A DNA stretch of 38,634 bases from contig CALBUI010000231.1 of the NCBI GenBank assembly GCA_937968125.1, forward strand, positions 1-38,634, written 5' to 3'. Under the pieces are notes generated by a model, which worked only from the letters and a program-made list of their open reading frames with translations, was not told the DNA's origin and searched no databases. Source of the DNA: an uncultured Anaerolineales bacterium (lineage in GTDB: Bacteria; Chloroflexota; Anaerolineae; Anaerolineales; UBA4823). The translations under genes and the position numbers were made by a program. Positions 18,625-25,791 of this stretch are shown in pieces (the first letter of the stretch is position 1; every line of letters begins with the position of its first letter).

Positions 18625-18679
18625 AACTCTTGAGGAATCTCAACCTCCATCCGAATTCATCTTAGAGGGGCACCAAGAT

Positions 18680-20143
18680 ATGGACCAACAAACCGGCAAT
18701 ACCCAAACCGAACTCTCCGAACCAAAAGACCCGCTCCCGCCTGTTTCCATCCAAGAACTGCCTGAGCTAATGCAAGCCGCGATAAAGCGGGCTGGTTGGA
18801 CTGATCTGACCCCCGTTCAGGCCAGGGCGATTCCCTATCTCCGCGCCCGGCGAGATCTGATGGTCCAGGCCCGCACGGGGAGCGGCAAGACCGGGGCATT
18901 CGTCCTGCCCATCTTGGAACGGGTCAATCCCCGCAAAGCCAGCTGCCAGGCACTGGTGCTTGTACCCACCCGCGAGCTGGCCCAGCAGGTTGCTGCGGAT
19001 GCAAAAATTCTCGCTGGTAAAGACAGCATGCGAACGGTACCAGTTTATGGCGGCTCGAGCTATAAACCCCAGATCGAGGGTTTCAAGCGCGGCGCGCACT
19101 GTGTCGTCGGCACACCCGGACGCGTGCTGGATCATCTCATCAAGCGCAACCTGAACCTCAAAGACCTGGAGATTCTGGTCTACGACGAAGCTGACCGCAT
19201 GATGTCGATGGGCTTCTATCCCGACATGGTCCAAATCCAGGAATTCCTGCCCAGGCGGGAGATCAACGGATACATGTTTTCAGCCACCATCCCCGCCCAT
19301 GTCATCCGCCTGTCGCAGCTGTTCTTGAACGAGCCCGGATTTCTCAGTCTCAGCCGCGAACACGTTCATGTGGAGGACACTGACCATATCTACTATCTTA
19401 CCCCGGGGATGGACAAAGACCGCTCTTTAGTGCGCCTGATCGAATTGGAGACTCCCCAGCAGGCGATCATTTTTTGCAACACGAAGGCCCGGGTTAATTA
19501 TGTGACCGTCGTACTTCAGCGTTACGGTTACAACGCAGACCAGATCAGTTCCGATCTCTCGCAATCTGCCCGCGACAAGGTCATCAAGCGGGTAAGGGAT
19601 GGGTCGTTACGCTTCCTGGTGGCCACCGATGTCGCCGCCCGGGGGATCGATATTCCCAACCTATCCCATGTCATCCAGTATGAACCCCCGGAGGACGTGG
19701 AAGCTTATATCCACCGAGCTGGGCGTACCGGCCGGGCTGGCGCCAGCGGGACGGCTATCATGTTGATCAATATCAATGAAAAGAGCCAGCTGAACCGCAT
19801 CAGCGCCCATTACAAGATCGAGTTCGAAAAGCGCCCCTTACCCAAGGACGAAGACGTGCAAACTCTGGTCGCCCAAAGGTTAGTCGGGCAGCTCGAAGCC
19901 CGGCTGCGGGGACGCGATAGATTACAAATTGACCGCATGCAGCGCTTCATCCCCTTGGCTGAACAGCTGGCCGGTGACGAGGATGGGCTGGCTTTGCTGA
20001 CCATGCTGCTGGACGACGCTTACCACGACTGGATGCACCAGCCGCCGGAACTGCCGCCTGCAGTCAGCCAATCGAGCCCCAGGAAACCGAGACGTAGAAA
20101 ACGAAAATCTGGTTATAAAAGAAGGAGAAAAAAGGGGGGGTGA
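18680..20143 (+). CDS. DEAD-box ATP-dependent RNA helicase
   Basis: 487-aa RNA helicase from the ATG at 18680, which follows GAGGGG. The track's start at 18548 adds 44 residues that look unlike the family. Motifs in order: Q-motif region around WTDLTPVQARAI, motif I ARTGSGKTGAF, Ia PTRELAQQ, Ib GTPGRVLD, II DEAD at about residue 169, III SATI, V ATDVAARGIDIPN and VI HRAGRTGRAG. The tail is very basic (PRKPRRRKRKSGYKRRRKKGG) and probably binds RNA. Such proteins remodel rRNA or mRNA, often in the cold or during ribosome assembly. It has no DbpA-type RNA-binding domain, so I give no gene symbol. Confidence 0.96.
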   Translation: MDQQTGNTQTELSEPKDPLPPVSIQELPELMQAAIKRAGWTDLTPVQARAIPYLRARRDLMVQARTGSGKTGAFVLPILERVNPRKASCQALVLVPTRELAQQVAADAKILAGKDSMRTVPVYGGSSYKPQIEGFKRGAHCVVGTPGRVLDHLIKRNLNLKDLEILVYDEADRMMSMGFYPDMVQIQEFLPRREINGYMFSATIPAHVIRLSQLFLNEPGFLSLSREHVHVEDTDHIYYLTPGMDKDRSLVRLIELETPQQAIIFCNTKARVNYVTVVLQRYGYNADQISSDLSQSARDKVIKRVRDGSLRFLVATDVAARGIDIPNLSHVIQYEPPEDVEAYIHRAGRTGRAGASGTAIMLININEKSQLNRISAHYKIEFEKRPLPKDEDVQTLVAQRLVGQLEARLRGRDRLQIDRMQRFIPLAEQLAGDEDGLALLTMLLDDAYHDWMHQPPELPPAVSQSSPRKPRRRKRKSGYKRRRKKGG

Positions 20144-20273
20144 AGCAGTTATCCGCCAAACACTGGTCAGGTTTTATAGTATTGATGATTATTTTTGGGT
20201 TGGAGACAAGAAAGAAGTGTGTTTGAATTGAGGAAAATCCGCACAGATGCGTCTGTAAGGAAGATTAAAAAAA

Positions 20274-20297
20274 TATAGCATTGAGGCATGCTATAAT
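20274..20297 (+). promoter_or_regulatory. Inverted repeat overlapping the -10 box of the PRC-barrel gene
   Basis: TATAGCAT (20274-20281), 6-nt spacer, ATGCTATA (20288-20295), a perfect 8-bp inverted repeat. Its right arm overlaps TATAAT at 20292-20297, about 74 nt before the gene. The arrangement suits a repressor site; no repressor is assigned. Confidence 0.5.
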
Positions 20298-20370
20298 CCT
20301 CAAAGCCTGAGCGTAAAGTTATCTTAAAAGCGAGGTTGTTTCGTCAAATCTATAGTTCGAGGAGAAAACG

Positions 20371-21492
20371 ATGATAAATATACCGATCAACGCGCGTGTT
20401 GAGTGCACGGATGGTCCGTATGGTACCTCCACAAATGTGATTACTGATCCCACGACCGGACAGGATGTATACGTTATCGTGCAGAGTGAGAAAGAGGGCA
20501 AGAGGAACGTTGTGTCTGCCGATATCATTAAGCAAACCACAGCTGAGCTCATCCAATTTAACTGCACCAAAGAAGAATTGATGAATATGGAGCACTATAT
20601 CGAAGCACAGTTTGTTCCGGGTGAGGGTTCAGAAACTGAAGTACGGGGAGTCTTGTATTTACCCTACGCAGTTCCGGCGGAACAGATCACAAAGAAAGGC
20701 GATTCCCTACCGCCAGACCAACTGGACGTACGCCGGGGAGCCGAAGTTGAGGCTACCGATGGCAATGTAGGCGAAATAGACGAATTCCTCGTTGAACCGC
20801 TTAGCGGCAACTTCACCCATATCGTGGTACGTGAAGGCCGATTATGGGGCAAGCAGGATTTAACTCTACCTGTCACAGCGATTGATCGAGTCGCCGAAGG
20901 TAAGGTCTACCTGAAACTCGATAAGGAGAGGGTCAAGGCATTACCCGCCATCCCCGTAAAACGCAGCTACGGCTATCAGGACGCCAAGGTCGAGTTGATC
21001 GTTATGGTATTTGATGAAATGGATAAAGCGGATGAGGCTCTGGATTTCCTGAATGACCTGTCAAAACGAAGCACTATTGGGAAAGTCGTGAATTCAGCGA
21101 CTCTGGTGAAAGACGAAGAAGGCGAAGTGTTACTCAGTGAGATGGATGACATAGACCCGAGACGAGGGACGCTATTTGGAGCTGTCACCGGAGGCCTGGT
21201 TGGTCTGCTAGGAGGACCGGTCGGCGTGGTAGTAGGTGCTGCCGCCGGTGCAGCCACAGGCAGAGCAGCCGCCCGAAGGATCGACCTGGGCTTCTCCAAT
21301 AAATATTTGAAGGTCGTTCAAGATCGTCTACAGCCCGGCAGTTCAGCGCTCATTGCACTTGTTGAACACGAATGGCGCGAAACAGTAGCCAGTGAGTTGA
21401 ACAGATTCGGGGGCCAACTCTTCCGACAAGCTCTCACTGACGAAATTATCTCCCAATACCTCCAGGAATCACAGGAGAATGAGCAAGAGTAG
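20371..21492 (+). CDS. PRC-barrel / DUF1269 fusion protein
   Basis: 373-aa protein built from three parts. Residues ~1-55 and ~118-195 each look like a PRC-barrel (INARVECTDGPYGTSTNVIT with NVVSADII; and VRRGAEVEATDGNVGEIDEF with LTLPVTAIDRV). Residues ~205-340 match DUF1269, with the hydrophobic glycine hairpin GAVTGGLVGLLGGPVGVVVGAAAGAATG that may insert in the membrane. PRC-barrels occur in photosynthetic reaction-centre H subunits, RimM and many stress proteins. The start ATG follows GAGGAG. Stress or envelope maintenance is a plausible role; nothing in the context decides it. Confidence 0.8.
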   Translation: MINIPINARVECTDGPYGTSTNVITDPTTGQDVYVIVQSEKEGKRNVVSADIIKQTTAELIQFNCTKEELMNMEHYIEAQFVPGEGSETEVRGVLYLPYAVPAEQITKKGDSLPPDQLDVRRGAEVEATDGNVGEIDEFLVEPLSGNFTHIVVREGRLWGKQDLTLPVTAIDRVAEGKVYLKLDKERVKALPAIPVKRSYGYQDAKVELIVMVFDEMDKADEALDFLNDLSKRSTIGKVVNSATLVKDEEGEVLLSEMDDIDPRRGTLFGAVTGGLVGLLGGPVGVVVGAAAGAATGRAAARRIDLGFSNKYLKVVQDRLQPGSSALIALVEHEWRETVASELNRFGGQLFRQALTDEIISQYLQESQENEQE

Positions 21493-21890
21493 ACAGTACC
21501 GGTGCTTTTACTGAGTGAGTGATGTATCCCAAATCCGGACTATGTTCAATGGGTAAATACGACTGATATATCTTGAGTTGCTGGATTTTGAACTTTTTTT
21601 AATTGTGGGAAAAGTATCAAAAAGGTAGTGAGGCATTTGATCTCTCTTCAGTGGCTGGTGTAGTTTTTTGTGTCTATGATGAATCCCCCCATCCCGAAAA
21701 CTGAGAATACTTTTCCTCACCTGCTACCCGGAGGAGGTGGAGCAGGGCGATCGTGTCTGCTCTTTGTGGTAGGAAGCGTTGACGAATAAGGTCATTCTTG
21801 ATATCAAGGATTTACTTCCATAGTTTCATACGTAAGATCGCTTAGTTAACGGCATCTCCTATAAATTGGGTGAGGGGGAAACCTTACCTC

Positions 21891-21904
21891 GACCTGACAG
21901 GTTT
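21891..21904 (+). repeat. Dispersed repeat GACCTGACAGGTTT, copy 1
   Basis: GACCTGACAGGTTT, whose core ACCTGACAGGT is itself palindromic. An exact reverse complement lies at 21971-21984, giving an inverted pair around 66 nt. Confidence 0.75.
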
Positions 21905-21970
21905 CGTAGGTCTTATCTTTTAATTCAAACTATTTTCAGCCAAGTGTGCTTTGGCGCTAAACCTTTTTAT

Positions 21971-21984
21971 AAACCTGTCAGGTC
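21971..21984 (-). repeat. Dispersed repeat, copy 2 (inverted)
   Basis: AAACCTGTCAGGTC, the exact reverse complement of copy 1 over 14 bp. Confidence 0.75.
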
Positions 21985-22037
21985 TTTGTCAAACGAACTG
22001 CAAAGATTAGAACTTTGACCTTATTTGATTAATTTCC

Positions 22038-22087
22038 TTGACAAATAGAAAAAACTGCTGTATTATACCAATAGGTTAATTAACCTA
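22038..22087 (+). promoter_or_regulatory. Promoter and palindromic operator of the ArsR operon
   Basis: TTGACA (22038-22043), 17-nt spacer, TATTAT (22061-22066). Right at the expected start site is the 16-bp perfect palindrome TAGGTTAATTAACCTA (22072-22087). An ArsR dimer bound there would block transcription, so autorepression is likely. Confidence 0.8.
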
Positions 22088-22106
22088 CTAGTTAAATAAG
22101 GAACAC

Positions 22107-22460
22107 ATGATGACAAGGAGTGATGATGATAAACTAAGCCAGACCTTTGCCGCATTGGCAAATTCGACGCGGCGGGCCATTTTAGCCCGTTTAGCGGAAG
22201 GAGAAGCAACCGTAAACGAACTCGCAGAGCCTTTTGATATGAGTTTGCCAGCCATTTCTAAGCACATTAAAGTATTGGAGCGGGCAGGATTAATCACCCA
22301 GGGGCAAAAAGCACAGTATCGCCCCTGCACCATCGATGCATCGCCCCTTAAAGAGATTTCCAATTGGACAGAGCAGTACCGCCATATTTGGGAAGCAAGA
22401 TTTGACCGTATAGACGACTATTTAGATCAACTTAACAGTAAGGAGAAAGATAATGAGTGA
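22107..22460 (+). CDS. ArsR-family transcriptional regulator
   Basis: 117-aa winged-helix repressor. The N-terminal FAALANSTRRAILARLAEGEATVNELAEPFDMSLPAISKHIKVLERAGLI is the standard ArsR DNA-binding domain. There are no metal-binding cysteine pairs (no CxC in helix 3), so it belongs to the non-metal SdpR-like group often paired with AHSA1 proteins. It overlaps the next gene by 8 nt. A palindromic operator sits at its own promoter. Confidence 0.92.
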   Translation: MMTRSDDDKLSQTFAALANSTRRAILARLAEGEATVNELAEPFDMSLPAISKHIKVLERAGLITQGQKAQYRPCTIDASPLKEISNWTEQYRHIWEARFDRIDDYLDQLNSKEKDNE

Positions 22461-22950
22461 TAGTACTATTTCTGAAGATGCAGTTGTAATTGAACGTGTT
22501 TTTGAGGCGCCCATAGACCTTATCTGGCAAATGTGGACCAATCCCGAACATTTCAAAAATTGGTATGGGCCAACTGGCTTCACCGTGCCTGTTGCCGAAA
22601 TGGATGTGCGCGTGGGCGGCAAACAGCTGGTATGCATGGCATCGCCTGATGGCAGCATGAAAATGTGGACCACAGGCGAATATACTGAAGTTGTTCCGAA
22701 TGAGCGCCTCGTCTACACCGATAGCCCTGCTGATGAAAATGGTAATGTGGTTTCACCGTCGGCCATGGGCATGCCCGATGGATATCCCACGACAACCGAA
22801 GTCACCGTACAGTTAGAAGATCTTGGTGGTCGTACAAAAATGGTCATGACCCACGCCGGTGTACCAGCAGACTCAGGTGCAGGTGGAGGTTGGGAACAAG
22901 CCTTCGCCAAGATGGCCAGCTATATTGAATCAGGTCCCAAGGATAGTTAA
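22453..22950 (+). CDS. SRPBCC protein, AHSA1 (Aha1-like) type
   Basis: 165-aa AHSA1/SRPBCC protein: IERVFEAPIDLIWQMWTNPEHFKNWYGPTGFTVPVAEMDVRVGGK is a textbook family opening, followed by GEYTEVVPNERLVYT, TEVTVQLEDLGGRTKMVMTH and a C-terminal GWEQAFAKMASYIE helix. The fold encloses a ligand cavity. Pairing with an ArsR regulator, here with 8-nt overlap, is very common. The ligand is unknown. Confidence 0.92.
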   Translation: MSDSTISEDAVVIERVFEAPIDLIWQMWTNPEHFKNWYGPTGFTVPVAEMDVRVGGKQLVCMASPDGSMKMWTTGEYTEVVPNERLVYTDSPADENGNVVSPSAMGMPDGYPTTTEVTVQLEDLGGRTKMVMTHAGVPADSGAGGGWEQAFAKMASYIESGPKDS

Positions 22951-22988
22951 TAAGGCGAAGTCGGTTAAGCATCCATCTTAAACATTCT

Positions 22989-23036
22989 CTCAGGGCAATC
23001 ATGTGCAATTGTGCATGGTTGCCCTGAGAATTTTTC
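22989..23036 (+). terminator. Terminator of the ArsR-SRPBCC operon
   Basis: 10-bp stem CTCAGGGCAA / TTGCCCTGAG (22989-22998, 23019-23028), then AATTTTT. It lies between convergent genes. Confidence 0.85.
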
Positions 23037-23106
23037 GCTCTCCAGGAGTGGGAATAGCTGAGGATCTGGAAAGCGTTATACTGACCTTGATATCAGCGTT
23101 CCTAGA

Positions 23107-23412
23107 TTACTCGCTCACCAGCATGCCTTTCGCGTACTGACCATGTAACTTACCTACAAACTTTGCCAGGTGCATATACCCGGTCCAGAGCAGTATTCCA
23201 TCGGCAACAACCAAAGGTAAGGCCAGGGTCGGCACATAATAGTGCACACCTTCGATATTCCCTACTGGTAAATTGAACACACCTTGAATAATTGGTATGG
23301 CGATCCCCGATAGTGAGAATGCAAAAACGACGATTGTCACGTAGAAATAAATCACGCCCAGCGGAAACTGTAGCAGCAAGTAAAGGATCGCCAACCAGGT
23401 GTGTTTATCCAA
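23107..23412 (-). CDS. C-terminal half of a nonsense-split membrane sensor-domain protein
   Basis: 101-residue ORF from a TTG; reading the same frame further back gives IDRIKAQL and then a TAG that ends the neighbouring ORF. The hydrophobic start TWLAILYLLLQFPLGVIYFY repeats the pattern of the first half (AWGALLYMLITFVTGIVYFT), as expected for the two-repeat 'putative sensor' membrane domain. A further helix pair lies near LALPLVVADGILLW. It has no ribosome site that I can see. Best read as the second half of a broken gene. Confidence 0.7.
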   Translation of the reverse strand: MDKHTWLAILYLLLQFPLGVIYFYVTIVVFAFSLSGIAIPIIQGVFNLPVGNIEGVHYYVPTLALPLVVADGILLWTGYMHLAKFVGKLHGQYAKGMLVSE

Positions 23413-23436
23413 CAGCTGCGCCTTAATCCGGTCAAT

Positions 23437-23997
23437 CTACTTGCCCTCCTTGGGGTAGAACAATGGCCGCCGAGGCATTCGTACCCCGAGTAGCGCCTCT
23501 ACGATGCGCCCCTCGAGCAGCGCAAAACCTCGCACAGAATAAAGGAAGAATATGGCGATCGGCAAGCCGAAGATGAACAGTGAGAAAGAAATAGAGATGG
23601 CAATCCCCAACGTCCCCCAGGTGAAATAAACTATCCCGGTCACAAAGGTGATCAACATATATAGCAGTGCACCCCAGGCCCTGGAATCAGCATAAATCCC
23701 GAAGAATCGACCCAGTATCGACCTGGATTTGCGGTCCGTTACTCGGGTTAAGCCAGGGTACGTGCGGCGTTCGACTTCGATATAAGCGGCCGCCGTCTCA
23801 GAAGGTGTTCCATACTGCTCGATGGCCATTTCCAGAACTGCCGCATTATCCAGGTCTGGTTCGCTTTCACTCAAATTAACAATGGCTATTCTCAGGTGAT
23901 CCTCTGCATCTGCCAGCGCATCTTGCATGGTGGCCGCGTCGCTGCCATTTAGTTCGCTACGTAATTCCGTCAAGTATTCTTCAATCGTTTTGATCAT
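23437..23997 (-). CDS. HAAS-domain / sensor-domain membrane protein, N-terminal half
   Basis: 186 aa. Residues 1-75 form an HAAS (DUF1700-like) domain: IEEYLTELRSEL, ALADAEDHLRIAI, AIEQYGTPSETAAAYI. Residues ~100-170 are the first repeat of a membrane sensor domain. The ORF ends at TAG where the second repeat should follow in the same frame, so the gene is interrupted by one stop codon. It overlaps the upstream PadR gene by 17 nt; PadR plus HAAS/sensor is a standard pair in which PadR represses the operon. Confidence 0.8.
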   Translation of the reverse strand: MIKTIEEYLTELRSELNGSDAATMQDALADAEDHLRIAIVNLSESEPDLDNAAVLEMAIEQYGTPSETAAAYIEVERRTYPGLTRVTDRKSRSILGRFFGIYADSRAWGALLYMLITFVTGIVYFTWGTLGIAISISFSLFIFGLPIAIFFLYSVRGFALLEGRIVEALLGVRMPRRPLFYPKEGK

Positions 23998-24289
23998 GGT
24001 TCGCTCCCTTCAGGGTGTTATCCACAAAGGATTTAGCCTGGATCCAGATCTCAGTCCAGACCTCCAGCATCTCCCTGCACTCCTTTGTGATAGTGTAGTA
24101 ACGTCGTGGCGGTCCGGAGACCGATGGTTCCACCTCGCTGTCGAGCAGTTCGTTTTTCTCAAGTGAGCGCAATACCGGGTAAAGAGCGCCTTGTTTCATC
24201 AAGGGAACATCCCGGTTGTTCTCCTCCAGCAGTTTGGCGATCCGGTAGCCGTACATCGGTTCTTTGCTCTGTCCTAAAACACTCAGCAA
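23981..24289 (-). CDS. PadR-family regulator, apparently lacking a normal start
   Basis: The 102-aa track product has the PadR winged helix: KEPMYGYRIAKLLEENNRDVPLMKQGALYPVLRSLEKNELL and GPPRRYYTITKECREML. The only standard start is the TTG at 24289, which cuts into helix 1. Reading upstream in frame gives IVKRCCVGHFLQNRASLV, a good helix-1 segment, back to a TAG at 24344-24346, with no ATG, GTG or TTG among those codons. Either a rare ATT start at 24343 is used or the true 5' end was lost at the junction with the toxin-antitoxin module. Confidence 0.8.
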   Translation of the reverse strand: MLSVLGQSKEPMYGYRIAKLLEENNRDVPLMKQGALYPVLRSLEKNELLDSEVEPSVSGPPRRYYTITKECREMLEVWTEIWIQAKSFVDNTLKGANHDQND

Positions 24290-24335
24290 GACAAGCGAGG
24301 CACGATTTTGAAGGAAATGCCCAACACAGCACCGC

Positions 24336-24379
24336 TTGACAATCTATTTATTATATTCTATAATCTAGACAGTCTAGAT
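24336..24379 (+). promoter_or_regulatory. Consensus promoter and operator of phd-vapC
   Basis: TTGACA (24336-24341), exact 17-nt spacer, TATAAT (24359-24364), a perfect sigma-70 consensus. Overlapping the start site is ATCTAGAC-A-GTCTAGAT (24363-24379), a perfect inverted repeat with 8-bp arms, the likely Phd operator for autoregulation. Confidence 0.88.
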
Positions 24380-24392
24380 AGGAGGTAAAACG

Positions 24393-24647
24393 ATGCGAAT
24401 GAATACTTGGCAACTCCAGGATGCAAAAAACCGCTTCAGCGAACTGGTTAATAAAGCCTTGCAGGAAGGACCGCAGACGGTCACCCGGCGGGGTGAAGAA
24501 GTCGTTGTCGTCCTTTCCAAGGGAGAATATGAAAAAATCAAGCAATCTCAAACCGGCCTGCTGGAATTCTTTCGCTGCTCCCCACTCGTTGGCCTCGAAT
24601 TGGATCTTGATCGCGATCGCAGCTTTCCCAGGGACACTTCTCTGTGA
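24393..24647 (+). CDS. Phd/YefM-family antitoxin
   Basis: 84-aa antitoxin. The opening TWQLQDAKNRFSELVNKALQEGPQTVTRRGEEVVVVLSKGEYEKIK is the Phd/YefM DNA-binding domain; the remaining ~30 residues (LLEFFRCSPLVGLELDL) are the toxin-wrapping tail, similar to FitA-type partners of PIN toxins. The ribosome site GGAGG lies 7 nt before the ATG. The last codons overlap the toxin start as GTGA. It probably represses its own promoter through the palindrome just upstream. Confidence 0.93.
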   Translation: MRMNTWQLQDAKNRFSELVNKALQEGPQTVTRRGEEVVVVLSKGEYEKIKQSQTGLLEFFRCSPLVGLELDLDRDRSFPRDTSL

Positions 24648-25072
24648 ACTATATCCTAGACACCAATGTGGTCTCGGAACTTGTAGCTGCACAGCCCAAT
24701 CCTAATGTGGTGTTATGGGTGGAAAACATCCCACCTGAGCAAGTTTATCTGAGCGTTATTACCATTGGTGAATTGGTCAAAGGTATTGAGAAGCTGCCAG
24801 ATTCGCAGCGCAAGGAAAAGCTGGTTTCATGGCTTCACAATGACCTGCTAGTGCGGTTTCAAGATCACCTTTTACCATTAGACGTCTCAGTCCTGATTAT
24901 CTGGGGCCAGCTGGTCGCCAGCCTGGAAGCAAGTGGGCATCCAATGCCCGCGATTGACTCGCTATTAGCTGCCACCGCCGCCGATAAGGGATTCACACTG
25001 GTCACCCGTAATGTAGATGATTTCCTCCATGCGGGTATCCATTTGCTCAACCCTTGGGAATATTCGGGCTAG
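24644..25072 (+). CDS. vapC: VapC-type PIN-domain toxin (FitB-like)
   Basis: 142-aa PIN ribonuclease. The acidic catalytic residues are visible: Asp6 in YILDTNVVSEL, Glu43 in TIGELVKGIEK, Asp105 in PMPAIDSLLAATA and Asp125/126 in TRNVDDF. The motif SELVAAQPNPNVVLWV after the first Asp is typical of FitB-like members. Starts with GTG overlapping the antitoxin stop by 4 nt. Such toxins cleave tRNA or rRNA when the antitoxin is degraded. Confidence 0.94.
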   Translation: MNYILDTNVVSELVAAQPNPNVVLWVENIPPEQVYLSVITIGELVKGIEKLPDSQRKEKLVSWLHNDLLVRFQDHLLPLDVSVLIIWGQLVASLEASGHPMPAIDSLLAATAADKGFTLVTRNVDDFLHAGIHLLNPWEYSG

Positions 25073-25215
25073 TGTTGTTGCTTCTGATAGCATTGCCAGC
25101 GCGAAATACATCGACGCGGGTATAATAAAAAAGACAGCCAGGCTCCACAAAGATTTACCTCTCACCCTCCACGTCAATACTGCGTCTCGGTCCATTCATT
25201 CTGCCAAATTAATAC

Positions 25216-25226
25216 CCTGTCAGGTC
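25216..25226 (-). repeat. Dispersed repeat, copy 3
   Basis: CCTGTCAGGTC followed by TT, an 11-bp match to the AAACCTGTCAGGTC element, in the gap between vapC and the GYD gene. Confidence 0.6.
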
Positions 25227-25300
25227 TTAACCGGTTGAGGCGGTAATTCGTTCCACCCAACGAGAAACCATTGGGCTTATAGATAAAAGGAGAGATCAAA

Positions 25301-25579
25301 ATGTCCACTTTCTTCATGTTCGGTAAATATTCAGCTGATTCGATCAAGGATATCAGCGCTGGGCGCACGGCCAAAGCCAACCAGTTAATTAGCGACAACG
25401 GCGGTTCGGTAAAATCGGGCTATGCTTTACTCGGCGAGACCGACCTGGTACTGATCGTCGATTTCCCCAGCGTAGGTGACGCCATGAAAGCCTCCGTGGG
25501 CCTCTCCAAACTGCTTGGGATAGGCTTCACCACTGCCCCCGCGGTGAGCATGCAAGAATTCGATCAGATGGTCGGTTGA
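25301..25579 (+). CDS. GYD-domain protein
   Basis: 92-aa protein of the GYD family, a small ferredoxin-like alpha/beta fold: FFMFGKYSADSIKDIS (the family often has YTxxGxxxIK), SGYALLGETDLVLIVDFPS and a C-terminal TTAPAVSMQEFDQM. The function of the family is not established. GGAGAG lies ahead of the ATG. A terminator follows at about 100 nt, so the gene is single. Confidence 0.88.
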   Translation: MSTFFMFGKYSADSIKDISAGRTAKANQLISDNGGSVKSGYALLGETDLVLIVDFPSVGDAMKASVGLSKLLGIGFTTAPAVSMQEFDQMVG

Positions 25580-25648
25580 GCAATATAATTTCTAGCATTC
25601 GGCAGAAGATTGCCAGAATGCGAAAAGATGCTGCCTCATTTCCGGTGA

Positions 25649-25661
25649 GACCTGACAGGTT
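25649..25661 (+). repeat. Dispersed repeat, copy 4
   Basis: GACCTGACAGGTT, 13 of 14 bases of copy 1, between the GYD gene and its terminator. Confidence 0.65.
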
Positions 25662-25680
25662 GCCTTCTTCATCTTATTGA

Positions 25681-25711
25681 AAATCGCTCGTATGAAACGA
25701 GTGATTTTTCT
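25681..25711 (+). terminator. Terminator after the GYD gene
   Basis: 11-bp stem AAATCGCTCGT / ACGAGTGATTT (one G-U pair), 5-nt loop, with a run of five T at 25705-25709. A second bulged hairpin without a U-tract lies at 25595-25621. Confidence 0.8.
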
Positions 25712-25791
25712 GATCTGAAATTAACCTCTCCGAATTTCCTTCATGATATCATCGGGTGCAGTGTGCAACTTTGCTGTGGAGAAAGCCCATC

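Larger units (their letters stand above)
21493..22037. other. Long intergenic region without a gene
   Basis: About 545 nt with no ORF I would support. It holds a pair of inverted 14-bp repeats (see 21891 and 21971) and is otherwise AT-rich and featureless to me. It ends at the promoter of the ArsR operon. Confidence 0.6.

Noticed and set aside
18548-18679. N-terminal extension of the DEAD-box helicase
   Set aside because: The segment does not resemble helicases, and a TATAAT at 18619 lies inside it.
21493-22037. Possible hidden gene in the 545-nt gap
   Set aside because: Only short, stop-broken frames without ribosome sites or recognisable motifs.
23437-23439. TAG inside the sensor gene as a pyrrolysine codon, given an MttB-family gene in the window
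   Set aside because: TAG is used as a normal stop by several genes here (for example hemE and pirin), the MttB-type gene has no internal TAG, and no pyl genes are present. A nonsense change is simpler.
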